Part shown: positions 40,883-49,930 of the stretch, piece by piece
How the letters are laid out: each line of letters opens with the position of its first letter
Numbering within the stretch: position 1 is the stretch's first letter
Source of the DNA: Oscillospiraceae bacterium
Lineage (GTDB): Bacteria > Bacillota > Clostridia > Oscillospirales > Oscillospiraceae
Assembly: GCA_022800665.1 (NCBI GenBank)
Contig: JAAWQS010000009.1
Location: 1-55,321, forward strand
Direction: 5' to 3'
DNA length: 55,321 nucleotides
The notes under the pieces: generated by a model
What the model was told of the DNA's origin: nothing
Database searches by the model: none
The model's input: the letters and a program-made list of their open reading frames with translations, nothing else
Made by a program: the position numbers and the translations under genes

Positions 40883-42289
40883 ATGAAAAAGATTCTCAGC
40901 ATGATCCTTGCATCTGTCCTGGTCCTGTCTCTGCTGGCTGCCTGCGGCGGCGGAAACAACCAGAGCAGCCAGAACAACCAGCAGCCCCCCGCTGACAGCA
41001 GTCAGACCCCCGATTCCGGCGGAGATGCCGAACCCGCCGGCAGCGATACCACCATCCAGGTGGCCGCTCTGGCTTCCGGCTACGAGGAGGCTTACCCCGG
41101 CATGTGGCAGGAGGTCTGCGACGCCTTTACCGCCGAGACCGGCATCAATGTGGAGCTGATCTGCGACAAGAACCTGGAGGACGTGATCGGTCCCGCTATG
41201 CAGGGCGGCGAGTTCCCCGACGTGATCCATTTGGCAACAGGCCGTGAAAAGGGCCTGACCGAGCAGTTCATCAAGGACCGCAACATCGCGGAGATCACCG
41301 ACGTGCTATCCATGACCATCCCCGGCGAGAGCAATACCGTGGGCGACAAGATCATCGGCGGCTTTACCGATACCTCTGTCACCAATCCCTACAACGACGG
41401 TAAAACCTACCTGGCACCCATGTTCTACTCCCCCTGCGGCCTGTTCTATAACGCCGGTCTCTTCGAGGAGAAGGGCTGGACCGTTCCCGCCACCTGGGAC
41501 GAGATGTGGGAGCTGGGCGACAAGGTTCAGGCGGAAAATCCCGACATGTACCTCTTTACATACCCCACCACCGGCTATTTTGACGCCTTCTTCTATGCCC
41601 TGATGTACTCCGTGGGCGGACCCGACTTCTACAACAAGGCCCTGCGCTATGAAGAGGGCATCTGGGATACCGCCGAGGGTCAGGCTTGCTTTGATATCGT
41701 GTCCAAGCTGGCCTCCTACACCAACCCCGTCACCCCCGCCCAGGCCAATGACCAGGACTTCACCCAGAACCAGCAGCTGGTGCTGGACAATAAGGCCCTG
41801 TTCATGCCCAACGGCACCTGGATCGTGGGCGAGATGGCCGAAGCGCCCCGGGCCGACGGCTTCAAGTGGGGCATGACCGCCCTGCCTGCCGCCAAGTCTG
41901 GCGGTAACGGCGCCAGCTACTGCTGGCTGGAGCAGGCGTGGATTCCCGCAGGCGCGCCCAACATGGACGCCGCCAAGCAGTTCGTGGCTTTCCTGTACAG
42001 CGACGCGGCCTGCGGCATCTTTGCCAAGGGCGGCGCCATCCAGCCCGTCCCCGGCCTGACCGGCAGCCTGGAGGGCGACAACAAGATGTTCTACTCCATC
42101 TATGACAACGGCGCCGACGCCGCTATGGGCAACTTCGCCGCCTATAATGCCGTGGCCGGTCTGGGTACCAACCGCGAGGCTTTCTTTGATCCCGTCAACG
42201 GCCTGGTGAACGGCTCCGTCACAGCTGAGCAGTGGTCCGGCGACTTCAAGGCCGCCAGCGACCAGATGCGGGCAAACATCATGGAGTAA
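40883..42289 (+). CDS. ABC sugar transporter substrate-binding lipoprotein
   Basis: Extracytoplasmic binding protein of family 1. The signal peptide ends in the lipobox LLAAC (Cys at residue 17), followed by an N/Q/S/P-rich linker (GGGNNQSSQNNQQPP) typical of membrane-tethered binding proteins. The body shows LICDKNLEDVIGPAMQGG and FPDVIHLATGREKGLTEQF. GGAGG precedes ATG 40883. The genomic link with a GH112 phosphorylase points to lacto-N-biose / galacto-N-biose as ligand. Confidence 0.88.
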   Translation: MKKILSMILASVLVLSLLAACGGGNNQSSQNNQQPPADSSQTPDSGGDAEPAGSDTTIQVAALASGYEEAYPGMWQEVCDAFTAETGINVELICDKNLEDVIGPAMQGGEFPDVIHLATGREKGLTEQFIKDRNIAEITDVLSMTIPGESNTVGDKIIGGFTDTSVTNPYNDGKTYLAPMFYSPCGLFYNAGLFEEKGWTVPATWDEMWELGDKVQAENPDMYLFTYPTTGYFDAFFYALMYSVGGPDFYNKALRYEEGIWDTAEGQACFDIVSKLASYTNPVTPAQANDQDFTQNQQLVLDNKALFMPNGTWIVGEMAEAPRADGFKWGMTALPAAKSGGNGASYCWLEQAWIPAGAPNMDAAKQFVAFLYSDAACGIFAKGGAIQPVPGLTGSLEGDNKMFYSIYDNGADAAMGNFAAYNAVAGLGTNREAFFDPVNGLVNGSVTAEQWSGDFKAASDQMRANIME

Positions 42290-42384
42290 CCGCTGTGTCA
42301 CAAGCCGTATAGTCCGTTTGGCAGGCGGCGGTGGGCGTTTGCTCACCGCCGCCTGCGTGTGTTTCAAGAGAAGGGAGAGATTTT

Positions 42385-43260
42385 ATGCGCCGCAGCAAGG
42401 AGCGCAGCCGCTTTATCGCCCTGTGCGTGGCTCCTGCCGTGATCCTGTTTTTTATCTTTATGGTTCTGCCCACCCTCAACGTCTTCCGTATGTCCCTCTT
42501 CGAGCGGGGAGCCTACTCCCCTACGGAAACCTTCGTGGGCCTGAATAACTTCAAGGTCCTCTTCCAGGACGCCAAGTTTATCGCCTCCATGCAGAACACC
42601 ATCCTGCTGATTGTGGTGGTCACTGCCGTCACCTTCTTTTTTGCCCTCGTCTTCGCCGGCATCCTTACCCGTGAGAAAATCAAGGGCCAGAGCTTCTTCC
42701 GCGTTATCTTCTACATCCCCAATATCCTCTCCGTGGTGGTCATCGCCGGTATCTTCTCCGCTATCTACAAGCCGGAGAACGGTATGCTCAACTCCGTCCT
42801 CTCCGCCATCGCGGGCCGGGATGTTATGATCCTCTGGAAAGACCAGCAGATGGTCATGATCTCTATCATTATCGCCATGGTCTGGCAGGCCATTGGCTAT
42901 TACATGGTTATGTATATGGCCTCCATGTCCGCCGTGCCGGTGGACCTCTATGAATCCGCCAGCCTGGACGGCGCGGGGCGGCTGGCCCAGTTCTTCCAGA
43001 TTACCCTCCCCCTCATCTGGACCAACATCCGCACTACCCTTACCTTCTTCATCATCTCCACCATCAATATGGCCTTCCTCTTCGTCAAGGCTATGGTGGC
43101 CAAGGGTATGGCCGACGTGGGCTTGAGCTTTATGTACAACCAGAAGGACGCGGGCCTTTACGGCTACTCAATGGCCGCCGGCGTGGTCATCTTCCTGTTC
43201 TCCTTCCTGCTCTCTGCGCTGGTGAACCAGGTGACGCGCCGGGACGTGCTGGAAATGTAA
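42385..43260 (+). CDS. ABC sugar transporter permease (MalF/UgpA type)
   Basis: First membrane subunit, six predicted segments starting IALCVAPAVILFFIFMVLPT. The ATPase-contact loop is YESASLDGAGRLAQFFQITLPLI, the EAA motif of this family. AAGGGAGAG precedes ATG 42385; the frame is open 18 codons further upstream but without a site. 291 residues. No dedicated ATPase gene is in the locus, so a shared MsmK-type ATPase is expected elsewhere. Confidence 0.88.
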   Translation: MRRSKERSRFIALCVAPAVILFFIFMVLPTLNVFRMSLFERGAYSPTETFVGLNNFKVLFQDAKFIASMQNTILLIVVVTAVTFFFALVFAGILTREKIKGQSFFRVIFYIPNILSVVVIAGIFSAIYKPENGMLNSVLSAIAGRDVMILWKDQQMVMISIIIAMVWQAIGYYMVMYMASMSAVPVDLYESASLDGAGRLAQFFQITLPLIWTNIRTTLTFFIISTINMAFLFVKAMVAKGMADVGLSFMYNQKDAGLYGYSMAAGVVIFLFSFLLSALVNQVTRRDVLEM

Positions 43261-43272
43261 GGAGGCGACGGT

Positions 43273-44157
43273 ATGCAACAGAAAAAAGGCTCCGCTGAGC
43301 CGGTCTTTAAGATTTTTATCTATGTGGTCCTGATTACCCTGGCCGTGCTGATTATCGTGCCGGTGGCCTGGGTGTTCCTGGCCTCCATCAAGCAGAACAG
43401 CGAGTTCTACGGCAACCCCTGGGCCCTGCCCGCCGGGTTCTACTGGCAGAACTTCGTGGACGCCTGGAACGCCGCCAGCATGGGCAGCTATATGCTTAAC
43501 TCCGTCATCGTCACCGCCCTGAGCCTGGTCCTGCTGCTGGTGGTGGCCCTCCCGGCGGCCTACTGCCTGTCCAGGTTCCAGTTCGCCGGACGGAAATTCC
43601 TCAACACCGCCTTTATGGCGGGCCTGTTCATCAACGTCAACTATATTGTGGTCCCCATTTTCCTCATGCTCAAGGACGGGGATGTGTGGCTGAAAAAAGC
43701 GCTGGGAAACGGACTGCTGCTCAACAATCTCTTTGTCCTGGCCCTGGTCTACGCCGCCACCGCGCTGCCCTTTACCATCTATCTCCTCTCCGGCTACTTC
43801 GCCACCCTGCCCCACGATTTTGAGGAGGCGGCGTATATCGACGGCGCGGGCTACGGCGCGACTATGGTGCGGATTATCTTCCCCATGGCCCAGCCGTCCA
43901 TTATCACCATCATCCTCTTTAACTTCCTCTCCTTCTGGAATGAGTATATCATCTCCATGACCCTTATGAGCAGCGCAACCGGACAGAAGACGCTGCCGGT
44001 AGGACTTCTGAATCTGATGCAGGCCCAGCAGTCTGCGGCCCAGTTCGGGGTTCTGTACGCCGGATTGGTGCTGGTGATGCTGCCAACCCTGATCCTGTAC
44101 ATCTGCGTACAGAAAAAACTGACCCAGGGTATGACTGTGGGCGGACTGAAAGGCTGA
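43273..44157 (+). CDS. ABC sugar transporter permease (MalG/UgpE type)
   Basis: Second membrane subunit, 294 residues, six segments (VVLITLAVLIIVPVAWVFLA first). The EAA loop is FEEAAYIDGAGYGATMVRII. AAGGAGG directly follows the stop of the previous gene. Pairs with the MalF-type permease and the lipoprotein. Confidence 0.88.
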   Translation: MQQKKGSAEPVFKIFIYVVLITLAVLIIVPVAWVFLASIKQNSEFYGNPWALPAGFYWQNFVDAWNAASMGSYMLNSVIVTALSLVLLLVVALPAAYCLSRFQFAGRKFLNTAFMAGLFINVNYIVVPIFLMLKDGDVWLKKALGNGLLLNNLFVLALVYAATALPFTIYLLSGYFATLPHDFEEAAYIDGAGYGATMVRIIFPMAQPSIITIILFNFLSFWNEYIISMTLMSSATGQKTLPVGLLNLMQAQQSAAQFGVLYAGLVLVMLPTLILYICVQKKLTQGMTVGGLKG

Positions 44158-44167
44158 GAGGTGTACG

Positions 44168-44377
44168 ATGAATTTTTGGAAAGAACACACCGCCCTGCGG
44201 GCGGTTCTGATGCTGGCAGCCTTTATCGGGGGCTTTGCCCTGCTGATCTGCGGCTGGAAGCAGACCGGCCAGCTGGGCGGTCTGGGACTGATGCTTCTGG
44301 GCGTCGCCCTGCTGCTTGGGACGCTGGCGCTGTACAACAAGCCCTTCGAGGAACCGAGGGGCAGAAAACGCCGCTGA
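44168..44377 (+). CDS. Small two-TM membrane protein
   Basis: 69 residues with two segments (AVLMLAAFIGGFALLICGW; GLGLMLLGVALLLGTLALY) and a basic C-terminus (RGRKRR). It is tightly placed between the permease and the phosphorylase genes. Similar short proteins accompany GNB/LNB loci in gut Clostridia, but I cannot assign a function; it may stabilise the transporter. Confidence 0.65.
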   Translation: MNFWKEHTALRAVLMLAAFIGGFALLICGWKQTGQLGGLGLMLLGVALLLGTLALYNKPFEEPRGRKRR

Positions 44378-44390
44378 AAGGGAAGAGACT

Positions 44391-46559
44391 ATGGAGAAAC
44401 ATAATTTTGGCCGGGTGACAATCCCCACAGACGTGGACGTGGTCCCCGAAACCCTGGAGCTGGTCCGGCGCTGGGGCGCGGACGCCATCCGGGACTGCGA
44501 CGGCACCGATTACCCGGAAGAACTGAGGGGCGTGGATGCAAAGGTCTACTCCACCTACTACACCACCCGTAAAGACAACGCCTGGGCAAAGGCCCATCCG
44601 GAGGAGGTGCAGCAGTGCTACATCATGACCGGCTTCCGCACCGCCTCCGGCGGACCGCTGTCCATCCCGCTGATGGAGGGCATCAGCGGCGAGCTGCTGG
44701 AGGTCAACGCCCGCGACGACCCCAAACGCTGGTGGGAGGTGGTGGACCGCAGTACCGGCAGGCCCCTGCCGCCGGACGCCTGGACGTACGATCAGACGGC
44801 GGGGCGCGTGGTGATCCCCTCCCCTGCGGCGTTCCACGACTACACCGTCAGCTTTCTCGCCTACCTCATCTGGGACCCGGTCCACATGTACAACGCCGTT
44901 ACCAACGGCTGGAAAAATTTTGAGCACCAGATCACCTTTGACGTCCGCCAGCCCAAGACCCGCGCCTTTACAATGGACCGGCTGCGCCGGTTCATCCAGG
45001 AGCACCCCTATGTGAACGTCATCCGCTACACCACCTTCTTCCACCAGTTCACCCTGGTCTTCGACGAGCTGAAGCGGGAGAAATATGTGGACTGGTTCGG
45101 CTACTCCGCCAGCGTCTCCCCCTATATCCTGGAGCAGTTTGAACGGGAGGTTGGCTACAAATTCCGCCCGGAATACATCATCGACCAGGGCTACTACAAC
45201 AACCAGTACCGGGTCCCCTCCAAGGAGTTTCTGGATTTTATGGCCTTCCAGCGCCGCGAGGTGTCCAAGCTGGCTAAAGAGATGGTGGACATCACCCACG
45301 AGATGGGCAAGGAGGCTATGATGTTCCTGGGAGACCACTGGATCGGCACCGAGCCATATCTGGAGGAATTCAAGGCCATCGGTCTGGACGCGGTGGTGGG
45401 CAGCGTGGGCAACGGGTCTACCCTGCGCCTCATCTCCGATATCCCCGGCGTGGCCTACACCGAGGGCCGGTTCCTCCCCTACTTCTTCCCCGATACCTTC
45501 CACGAGGGCGGCGATCCGGTCCGGGAGGCCAAAGAGAATTGGGTCACTGCCCGCCGGGCGATCCTCCGCAAGCCCATCGACCGCATCGGCTACGGCGGAT
45601 ACCTGAAGCTGGCCTGCCAGTTCCCGGAGTTTGTGGACTACGTGGAGCAGGTGTGCAATGAGTTCCGGGAGCTGTACGGGAATATCAAGGGAACCACACC
45701 CTACTGTGTCAAAACCGTGGCGGTCCTCAACAGCTGGGGCAAGGCCCGGTCCTGGGGATGCCACATGGTCCATCACGCCCTGTACCAGAAGGAGAATTAC
45801 TCCTATGCCGGGGTAATCGAAGCCCTGTCCGGCGCGCCCTACGACGTGCGCTTTATCAGCTTTGACGATATCAAAGCCAACCCCGCCGTCCTGGAGGATG
45901 TGGACGTGCTCATCAATGCCGGCGGCGGCGGCACGGCGCACACCGGCGGCGCGGTTTGGGAGGACCCGGAGATTTCTGCCGCCGTGAAGCGGTTTGTCTG
46001 GAATGGCGGCGGCTTCATCGGCGTGGGCGAGCCCTCCGGCCACCAGTACCAGGGACGGTATCTACAGCTGTCCAGCGTGCTGGGCGTGGAGAAGGAGACC
46101 GGCCTGACCCTGAATTACGACAAGTACAACTGGGAGGAACACCCGGAACACTTTATCCTGGGCGGTTGTACCGCTCCTGTGGACTTCGGGGAGGGGCAAA
46201 AGGCAATCTACGCCCTGCCCGGCGCACAGGTCCTGATCCAGCGGGACCGGTCGGTTCAGCTGGCGGTGAACGAGTTCGGCAACGGACGGGCGGTATATCT
46301 CTCCGGCCTGCCCTACTCCTTCGCCAACAGCCGCCTGCTCCACCGGGCTGTGCTCTGGAGCGTCCACAGCGAGGAGCAGCTGAATCTGTGGCTGTCTTCT
46401 AACTTTAATGTGGATGTCCATGCGTATGTGAAAAACGGTAAGTTCTGCGTTGTGAATAATACCTACGAGCCGCAGTCCACTACCGTGTACCGGGGCGATG
46501 GCTCCAGCTTCCCCCTGGACCTGGAGGCCAACGAAATCCGCTGGTACGAGATCGGTTGA
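44391..46559 (+). CDS. gnpA: 1,3-beta-galactosyl-N-acetylhexosamine phosphorylase (GH112)
   Basis: Splits galacto-N-biose or lacto-N-biose with phosphate to galactose 1-phosphate and GalNAc or GlcNAc, inside the cell. The protein starts NFGRVTIPTDVDVVPETLEL, RRWGADAIRDCDGTDYPEE, continues with a TIM barrel (WFGYSASVSPYILEQFEREV, MMFLGDHWIGTEPY), a flavodoxin-like Rossmann part (VDVLINAGGGGTAHTGG, GGGFIGVGEPSGHQYQG) and a C-terminal beta domain. 722 residues, the family length. The frame is open back to 44316, but homology and the GGGAAGAG site set the start at 44391. With the ABC importer this makes a mucin / milk-glycan disaccharide pathway; a strong palindromic terminator follows. Confidence 0.93.
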   Translation: MEKHNFGRVTIPTDVDVVPETLELVRRWGADAIRDCDGTDYPEELRGVDAKVYSTYYTTRKDNAWAKAHPEEVQQCYIMTGFRTASGGPLSIPLMEGISGELLEVNARDDPKRWWEVVDRSTGRPLPPDAWTYDQTAGRVVIPSPAAFHDYTVSFLAYLIWDPVHMYNAVTNGWKNFEHQITFDVRQPKTRAFTMDRLRRFIQEHPYVNVIRYTTFFHQFTLVFDELKREKYVDWFGYSASVSPYILEQFEREVGYKFRPEYIIDQGYYNNQYRVPSKEFLDFMAFQRREVSKLAKEMVDITHEMGKEAMMFLGDHWIGTEPYLEEFKAIGLDAVVGSVGNGSTLRLISDIPGVAYTEGRFLPYFFPDTFHEGGDPVREAKENWVTARRAILRKPIDRIGYGGYLKLACQFPEFVDYVEQVCNEFRELYGNIKGTTPYCVKTVAVLNSWGKARSWGCHMVHHALYQKENYSYAGVIEALSGAPYDVRFISFDDIKANPAVLEDVDVLINAGGGGTAHTGGAVWEDPEISAAVKRFVWNGGGFIGVGEPSGHQYQGRYLQLSSVLGVEKETGLTLNYDKYNWEEHPEHFILGGCTAPVDFGEGQKAIYALPGAQVLIQRDRSVQLAVNEFGNGRAVYLSGLPYSFANSRLLHRAVLWSVHSEEQLNLWLSSNFNVDVHAYVKNGKFCVVNNTYEPQSTTVYRGDGSSFPLDLEANEIRWYEIG

Positions 46560-46587
46560 GACGGGTATAGGGTAAAACAAAGCGTCA

Positions 46588-46623
46588 GGCAGAGGACCGG
46601 GAAGCGCTTCCCGGTCCTCTGCC
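46588..46623 (+). terminator. Terminator after gnpA
   Basis: A 36-nt perfect palindrome with the half-site GGCAGAGGACCGGGAAGC, 28 nt after the gnpA stop; the tail (GCTATGCTCTTTTG) is only partly T-rich. Confidence 0.75.
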
Positions 46624-46833
46624 GCTATGCTCTTTTGCCCCCCTTGTCCTTTGGCAGACAGAGGGCGTACGCCGCATAACGTCCTGTTCCTGGACATAGC
46701 CGTCTCCTGCAAGACCGCCAATGGAGCCATAGCAAATAGTTCCTGCAAATTTATCCATCCGGCAAAGTACAGAATAACTTTTCTCAAAAGCGGAACTACT
46801 AAGAGCGCACGAAATGGGAAAGGAGAGTTGCAG

Positions 46834-47799
46834 ATGAATACTGATCCGAGAAAAGTAGGGGTCATCGGCTGCGGATTTGTGGGGGCGTCCATCGCTTTCC
46901 GCTTTCTCCAGCAGGGACTGTTTTCCAAGATGGTACTGCTGGATATGAACCATGAAAAAGCGGAGGGCGAGGCCATAGACCTCAGCGACGGTCTGCCCTA
47001 TGGCCGGGCAATGGAGATCACGGCGGGGACCTACGACGACATCACCGACTGCGGCCTGGTGGTCATCACCGCCGGAGCCAACCAGAAGCCCGGCGAAACC
47101 CGGCTGGACCTGATCAGCAAGAATATCAAGATCATGGAGGGCATCATCCGGGAGATCACAGCCAGGGAATTCGGCGGCATTCTGCTGATTGTGTCCAACC
47201 CGGTGGACGTGCTGACGTACGCGGCGTGGAAGATTTCCGGCTATCCCAAGGAGCGGGTCATCGGCTCCGGCACGGTGCTGGATACCGGACGGCTCAAGCA
47301 GCTGATGGGCGAGGAGCTGGGGGTGGACAGCCGGAACGTCCATGCGCTCATTGCCGGCGAGCACGGGGACAGCGAGCTGGCGGTCTGGAGCGAGGCCAGC
47401 GTGTCCGGCCTGAGCCTGGAGGACTTTGCCCGCGTCCGGGGACGGCGTCTGGATGCGGAGGACTTCCAGCGGCTGTACCGGCAGGTGCGGGACAGCGCCT
47501 ATGAGATCATCAAGCGCAAGGGAGCCACTTACTACGGCATCGCCATGGCGGTGGGCCGGATTGCCGAGTGCATTGTCAAGAACGAGCACGCTGTGCTGCC
47601 GGTGTCCGTGGTACTGGACGGCCAATACGGACTGAAAAATCTGGCGTTGAGCATTCCGTCCATTGTGGGGCGCAGCGGTCTGGAGGAGATTCTGGAGATC
47701 AGCCTCAGCCGCGAGGAGGGGGAAGCCCTGTATGCCTCCGCACGGCAGCTGGAGGATGTAATCCAGTCGCTGGAGATAAAGGAGCCGGTTGGGGCTTAA
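46834..47799 (+). CDS. ldh: L-lactate dehydrogenase
   Basis: Reduces pyruvate to L-lactate with NADH. The NAD loop is VGVIGCGFVGASIAFRF; ITAGANQKPGETRLDL has Gln at the substrate-specificity position (Arg in malate dehydrogenases), so lactate rather than malate is favoured; IAGEHGDSELAVWS holds the catalytic His. The frame is open about 70 codons upstream but AAAGGAGAG fixes ATG 46834; 321 residues is normal. An independent unit between two terminators. Confidence 0.9.
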   Translation: MNTDPRKVGVIGCGFVGASIAFRFLQQGLFSKMVLLDMNHEKAEGEAIDLSDGLPYGRAMEITAGTYDDITDCGLVVITAGANQKPGETRLDLISKNIKIMEGIIREITAREFGGILLIVSNPVDVLTYAAWKISGYPKERVIGSGTVLDTGRLKQLMGEELGVDSRNVHALIAGEHGDSELAVWSEASVSGLSLEDFARVRGRRLDAEDFQRLYRQVRDSAYEIIKRKGATYYGIAMAVGRIAECIVKNEHAVLPVSVVLDGQYGLKNLALSIPSIVGRSGLEEILEISLSREEGEALYASARQLEDVIQSLEIKEPVGA

Positions 47800-47807
47800 A
47801 AAACGGG

Positions 47808-47838
47808 AAGCGGTCGGGAGTGTCCCCGACCGCTTTTG
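47808..47838 (+). terminator. ldh terminator
   Basis: 11-bp stem AAGCGGTCGGG / CCCGACCGCTT with TTTT, starting 9 nt after the ldh stop, between convergent genes. Confidence 0.8.
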
Positions 47839-47845
47839 GGATGCC

Positions 47846-48454
47846 TCACCGCGCTGTCCCCGCCATTTTCATCCGGTTCATGACAATATCGCCAATGTTA
47901 GCCAAATCTTCCGCCGTAAATGCGTACTGGAAATTATCCGAAAACAGAATCTGCGCGTTGGGCGGGAACTCCTCATCCCCCAGCCACAGCAGGAACTGGA
48001 TCTCCAGCCCCGGCATCAGCTCCACCTGCCAGCCCTGGTCGCTGCGGGGGATGCGCTGGGCGGGCATTTTTTCCATAATTTTCTCCAACGCCTCCGGCCT
48101 GCCGCCGTAGCTGAAAGCGTATCGCTTGATGCACCGGCCCGTAAACTGCTGGAGGTACACCTCCCCCCACGGGAATTCCTGATAGGCCAGGAATTTTCCT
48201 GCCGCTGCCGCTGCCTGTCCGTCCAGCAGGTAGCGGAGGAAGAGAATCCGTTCGGGATTGCTCACCGGCGTCTCTCCCGTGATGGTCAGGTCCGGATGGG
48301 AAATGGTATACTGCCGTCCTAAAAAACGGATGGTAAAGACGCTGCCGTCCCAGGGCAGTCCGCAGCGGGCCGCCATCTCCGCCGGGTCGCCGGCCTGATA
48401 GCGGGCCAGATAGTATTCCAGGGGCTTGCCCTCTTTGTTGTTTGTTACTTCCAT
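47846..48454 (-). CDS. DUF3786 domain protein
   Basis: 202 residues. The block LPWDGSVFTIRFLGRQYTIS, with FLRYLLDGQAAAAAGKFLAY and PGLEIQFLLWLGDEEFPPNA and the ending SDNFQYAFTAEDLANIGDIV, identifies DUF3786, a family frequent in anaerobes, sometimes next to corrinoid or Fe-S proteins. Function unknown. AGGAGG precedes the ATG. It lies 15 nt downstream of the Uma2 gene and may share its promoter. Confidence 0.8.
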   Translation of the reverse strand: MEVTNNKEGKPLEYYLARYQAGDPAEMAARCGLPWDGSVFTIRFLGRQYTISHPDLTITGETPVSNPERILFLRYLLDGQAAAAAGKFLAYQEFPWGEVYLQQFTGRCIKRYAFSYGGRPEALEKIMEKMPAQRIPRSDQGWQVELMPGLEIQFLLWLGDEEFPPNAQILFSDNFQYAFTAEDLANIGDIVMNRMKMAGTAR

Positions 48455-48469
48455 GGAAACCTCCTGGCT

Positions 48470-49039
48470 TTATGGTACGCGGGAGAAAATTTTCTCCAGA
48501 CTGAAAACAAGGTCATCATATAGATGACAGGTAAACTCTGTCACTATAGCTTTTTTTTCTTCATCCTTCATTTTTTCCAGCACAAAGTCTGGGTAAAGGA
48601 TATACAGATTGTCCATGATATATTTCCCGTCCCGCAGCAAATATACTTCAATGGATTTGTTGAGAGTATCCACGATCCAATATTCCGGAACGCCGCAGGC
48701 CTCATAGACATCTTTTTTATGCCCCCTGTCTCTGCGTGCGGTGCTGGGGGAGAGCACCTCAACCACCAAGTCGGGCGCGCCATGGACGCCGTCGCTCTTG
48801 ATCTTGTCTTTGTCACAGACAACCATGCAGTCTGGAACAAAATGGTCCGTTTTGGTTAGATAGACTGTTTCGTTGTCAGCAAAGGGCTCGCAGCTTTTTC
48901 CATCCAGATAACCCTGGAAAATATGAAAAATCATACTTGCAACGCGGTTATGATTGGTAGCGGCGGGCGACATCGCCACCGCGCGGCCATTGATCAATTC
49001 TTCCCAGAATTCCTCTTGATAGGCCAGATTGCTGTTCAT
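48470..49039 (-). CDS. Uma2-family (DUF820) predicted nuclease-fold protein, copy 2
   Basis: 189 residues with the same core as the 35700 gene: ELINGRAVAMSPAATNHNRV, FVPDCMVVCDKDKI, GAPDLVVEVLSPSTARRDRG and YEACGVPEYWIVDTLNKSIE. The frame is open 23 codons further upstream, but AGGAGG is 8 nt before ATG 49039. The promoter lies 40 nt upstream. Its N-terminus (NSNLAYQEEFWEELI) closely resembles the decayed copy at 53563, so those two are the nearest relatives in the window. Confidence 0.82.
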   Translation of the reverse strand: MNSNLAYQEEFWEELINGRAVAMSPAATNHNRVASMIFHIFQGYLDGKSCEPFADNETVYLTKTDHFVPDCMVVCDKDKIKSDGVHGAPDLVVEVLSPSTARRDRGHKKDVYEACGVPEYWIVDTLNKSIEVYLLRDGKYIMDNLYILYPDFVLEKMKDEEKKAIVTEFTCHLYDDLVFSLEKIFSRVP

Positions 49040-49079
49040 TATACAGTCCTCCTCTCTCGTATCAAATTTCTTAATCCAC

Positions 49080-49108
49080 ATTATACTATGCTTTCCGCAT
49101 AAAATCAA
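49080..49108 (-). promoter_or_regulatory. Uma2 copy 2 promoter
   Basis: Minus strand TTGATT (49103-49108), 17-nt spacer, TATAAT (49080-49085). Its -35 is 2 bp from the -35 of the divergent response-regulator promoter. Confidence 0.75.
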
Positions 49109-49110
49109 CC

Positions 49111-49139
49111 TTGTCTCCGGGAGGATTCCGGGCTATAAT
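49111..49139 (+). promoter_or_regulatory. Response regulator promoter
   Basis: TTGTCT (49111-49116), 17-nt spacer, TATAAT (49134-49139), 35 nt before the gene. Confidence 0.7.
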
Positions 49140-49174
49140 GCAGAGGAACCCTGCTGAAACGGAGAAAACGAATT

Positions 49175-49837
49175 ATGAAACATATTCTGGTCATCGACGA
49201 TGACGTCCCTATTGGGGACATGCTGGAGGAGGTCCTGACCCGTGAGGGCTACCGGGTCTCCCGCGCTTACTCCGGCACCGAGGGACGGCTGGCCCTGGGT
49301 GCGGACCGCCCGGACCTGGCGCTGCTGGACCTGATGCTGCCGGGGCTGTCCGGCGAGGAGCTGCTGCCGGAAATCAGGGACCTGCCGGTCATCATCGTCA
49401 GCGCAAAGGCGGATATCGACGGCAAGGTCGGCCTGCTGCTGGGCGGCGCGGCGGACTACGTGACCAAACCCTTCGATATCCGGGAGCTGCTGGCCCGGAT
49501 TGCGGTGAACCTCCGGCGGACGGCCCAGCCGGTGAGCGAAACGCTGTCCCGGTCCGGACTGCGGCTGGACCCGGCATCCCGCGAGGTGTCGGCAGAGGGC
49601 CGGGAGGTCCGGCTCACCCGTACGGAATACGCTATTTTGAAGCTGCTGCTGCAGAATCCGGACCAGGTTATCGCCAAGTCCGTTCTGCTGGACCGCATCA
49701 GCGCCGATACGCCGGACTGTACGGAGTCGTCGCTGAAAATGCACGTGAGCAATCTGCGCCGGAAGCTGCGGGACGCGGGCGGACGGGAGTACATCGAGTC
49801 CGTATGGGGAATCGGGTTTAAGCTGGCGGGGGAATAA
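49175..49837 (+). CDS. OmpR-family response regulator
   Basis: 220 residues. Receiver domain ILVIDDDVPIGDMLEEVL with the acidic pocket, phospho-Asp in ALLDLMLPG (about residue 51), and VTKPFDIRELLARI. The C-terminal winged helix runs from SGLRLDPASREVSAEGREVR to YIESVWGIGFKL. The cognate kinase gene lies at the other end of the ABC transporter genes (52655). Tandem repeats just after this gene are a likely binding site. Confidence 0.9.
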   Translation: MKHILVIDDDVPIGDMLEEVLTREGYRVSRAYSGTEGRLALGADRPDLALLDLMLPGLSGEELLPEIRDLPVIIVSAKADIDGKVGLLLGGAADYVTKPFDIRELLARIAVNLRRTAQPVSETLSRSGLRLDPASREVSAEGREVRLTRTEYAILKLLLQNPDQVIAKSVLLDRISADTPDCTESSLKMHVSNLRRKLRDAGGREYIESVWGIGFKLAGE

Positions 49838-49847
49838 ATCTATACGG

Positions 49848-49896
49848 TTTCTTTACCTTTTTCTTTACCGCTTTCTTTACGCCTCTCTGCTATCAT
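49848..49896 (+). promoter_or_regulatory. Tandem 12-bp-spaced repeats and -10 before the ABC genes
   Basis: TTTCTTTAC occurs three times, starting at 49848, 49860 and 49872, exactly 12 bp apart, followed by TATCAT (49891-49896). There is no good -35, consistent with activation by the response regulator binding direct repeats. Confidence 0.6.
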
Positions 49897-49930
49897 ACCC
49901 CCATCACAGCAAAATGGAGGTAACGGCTCT

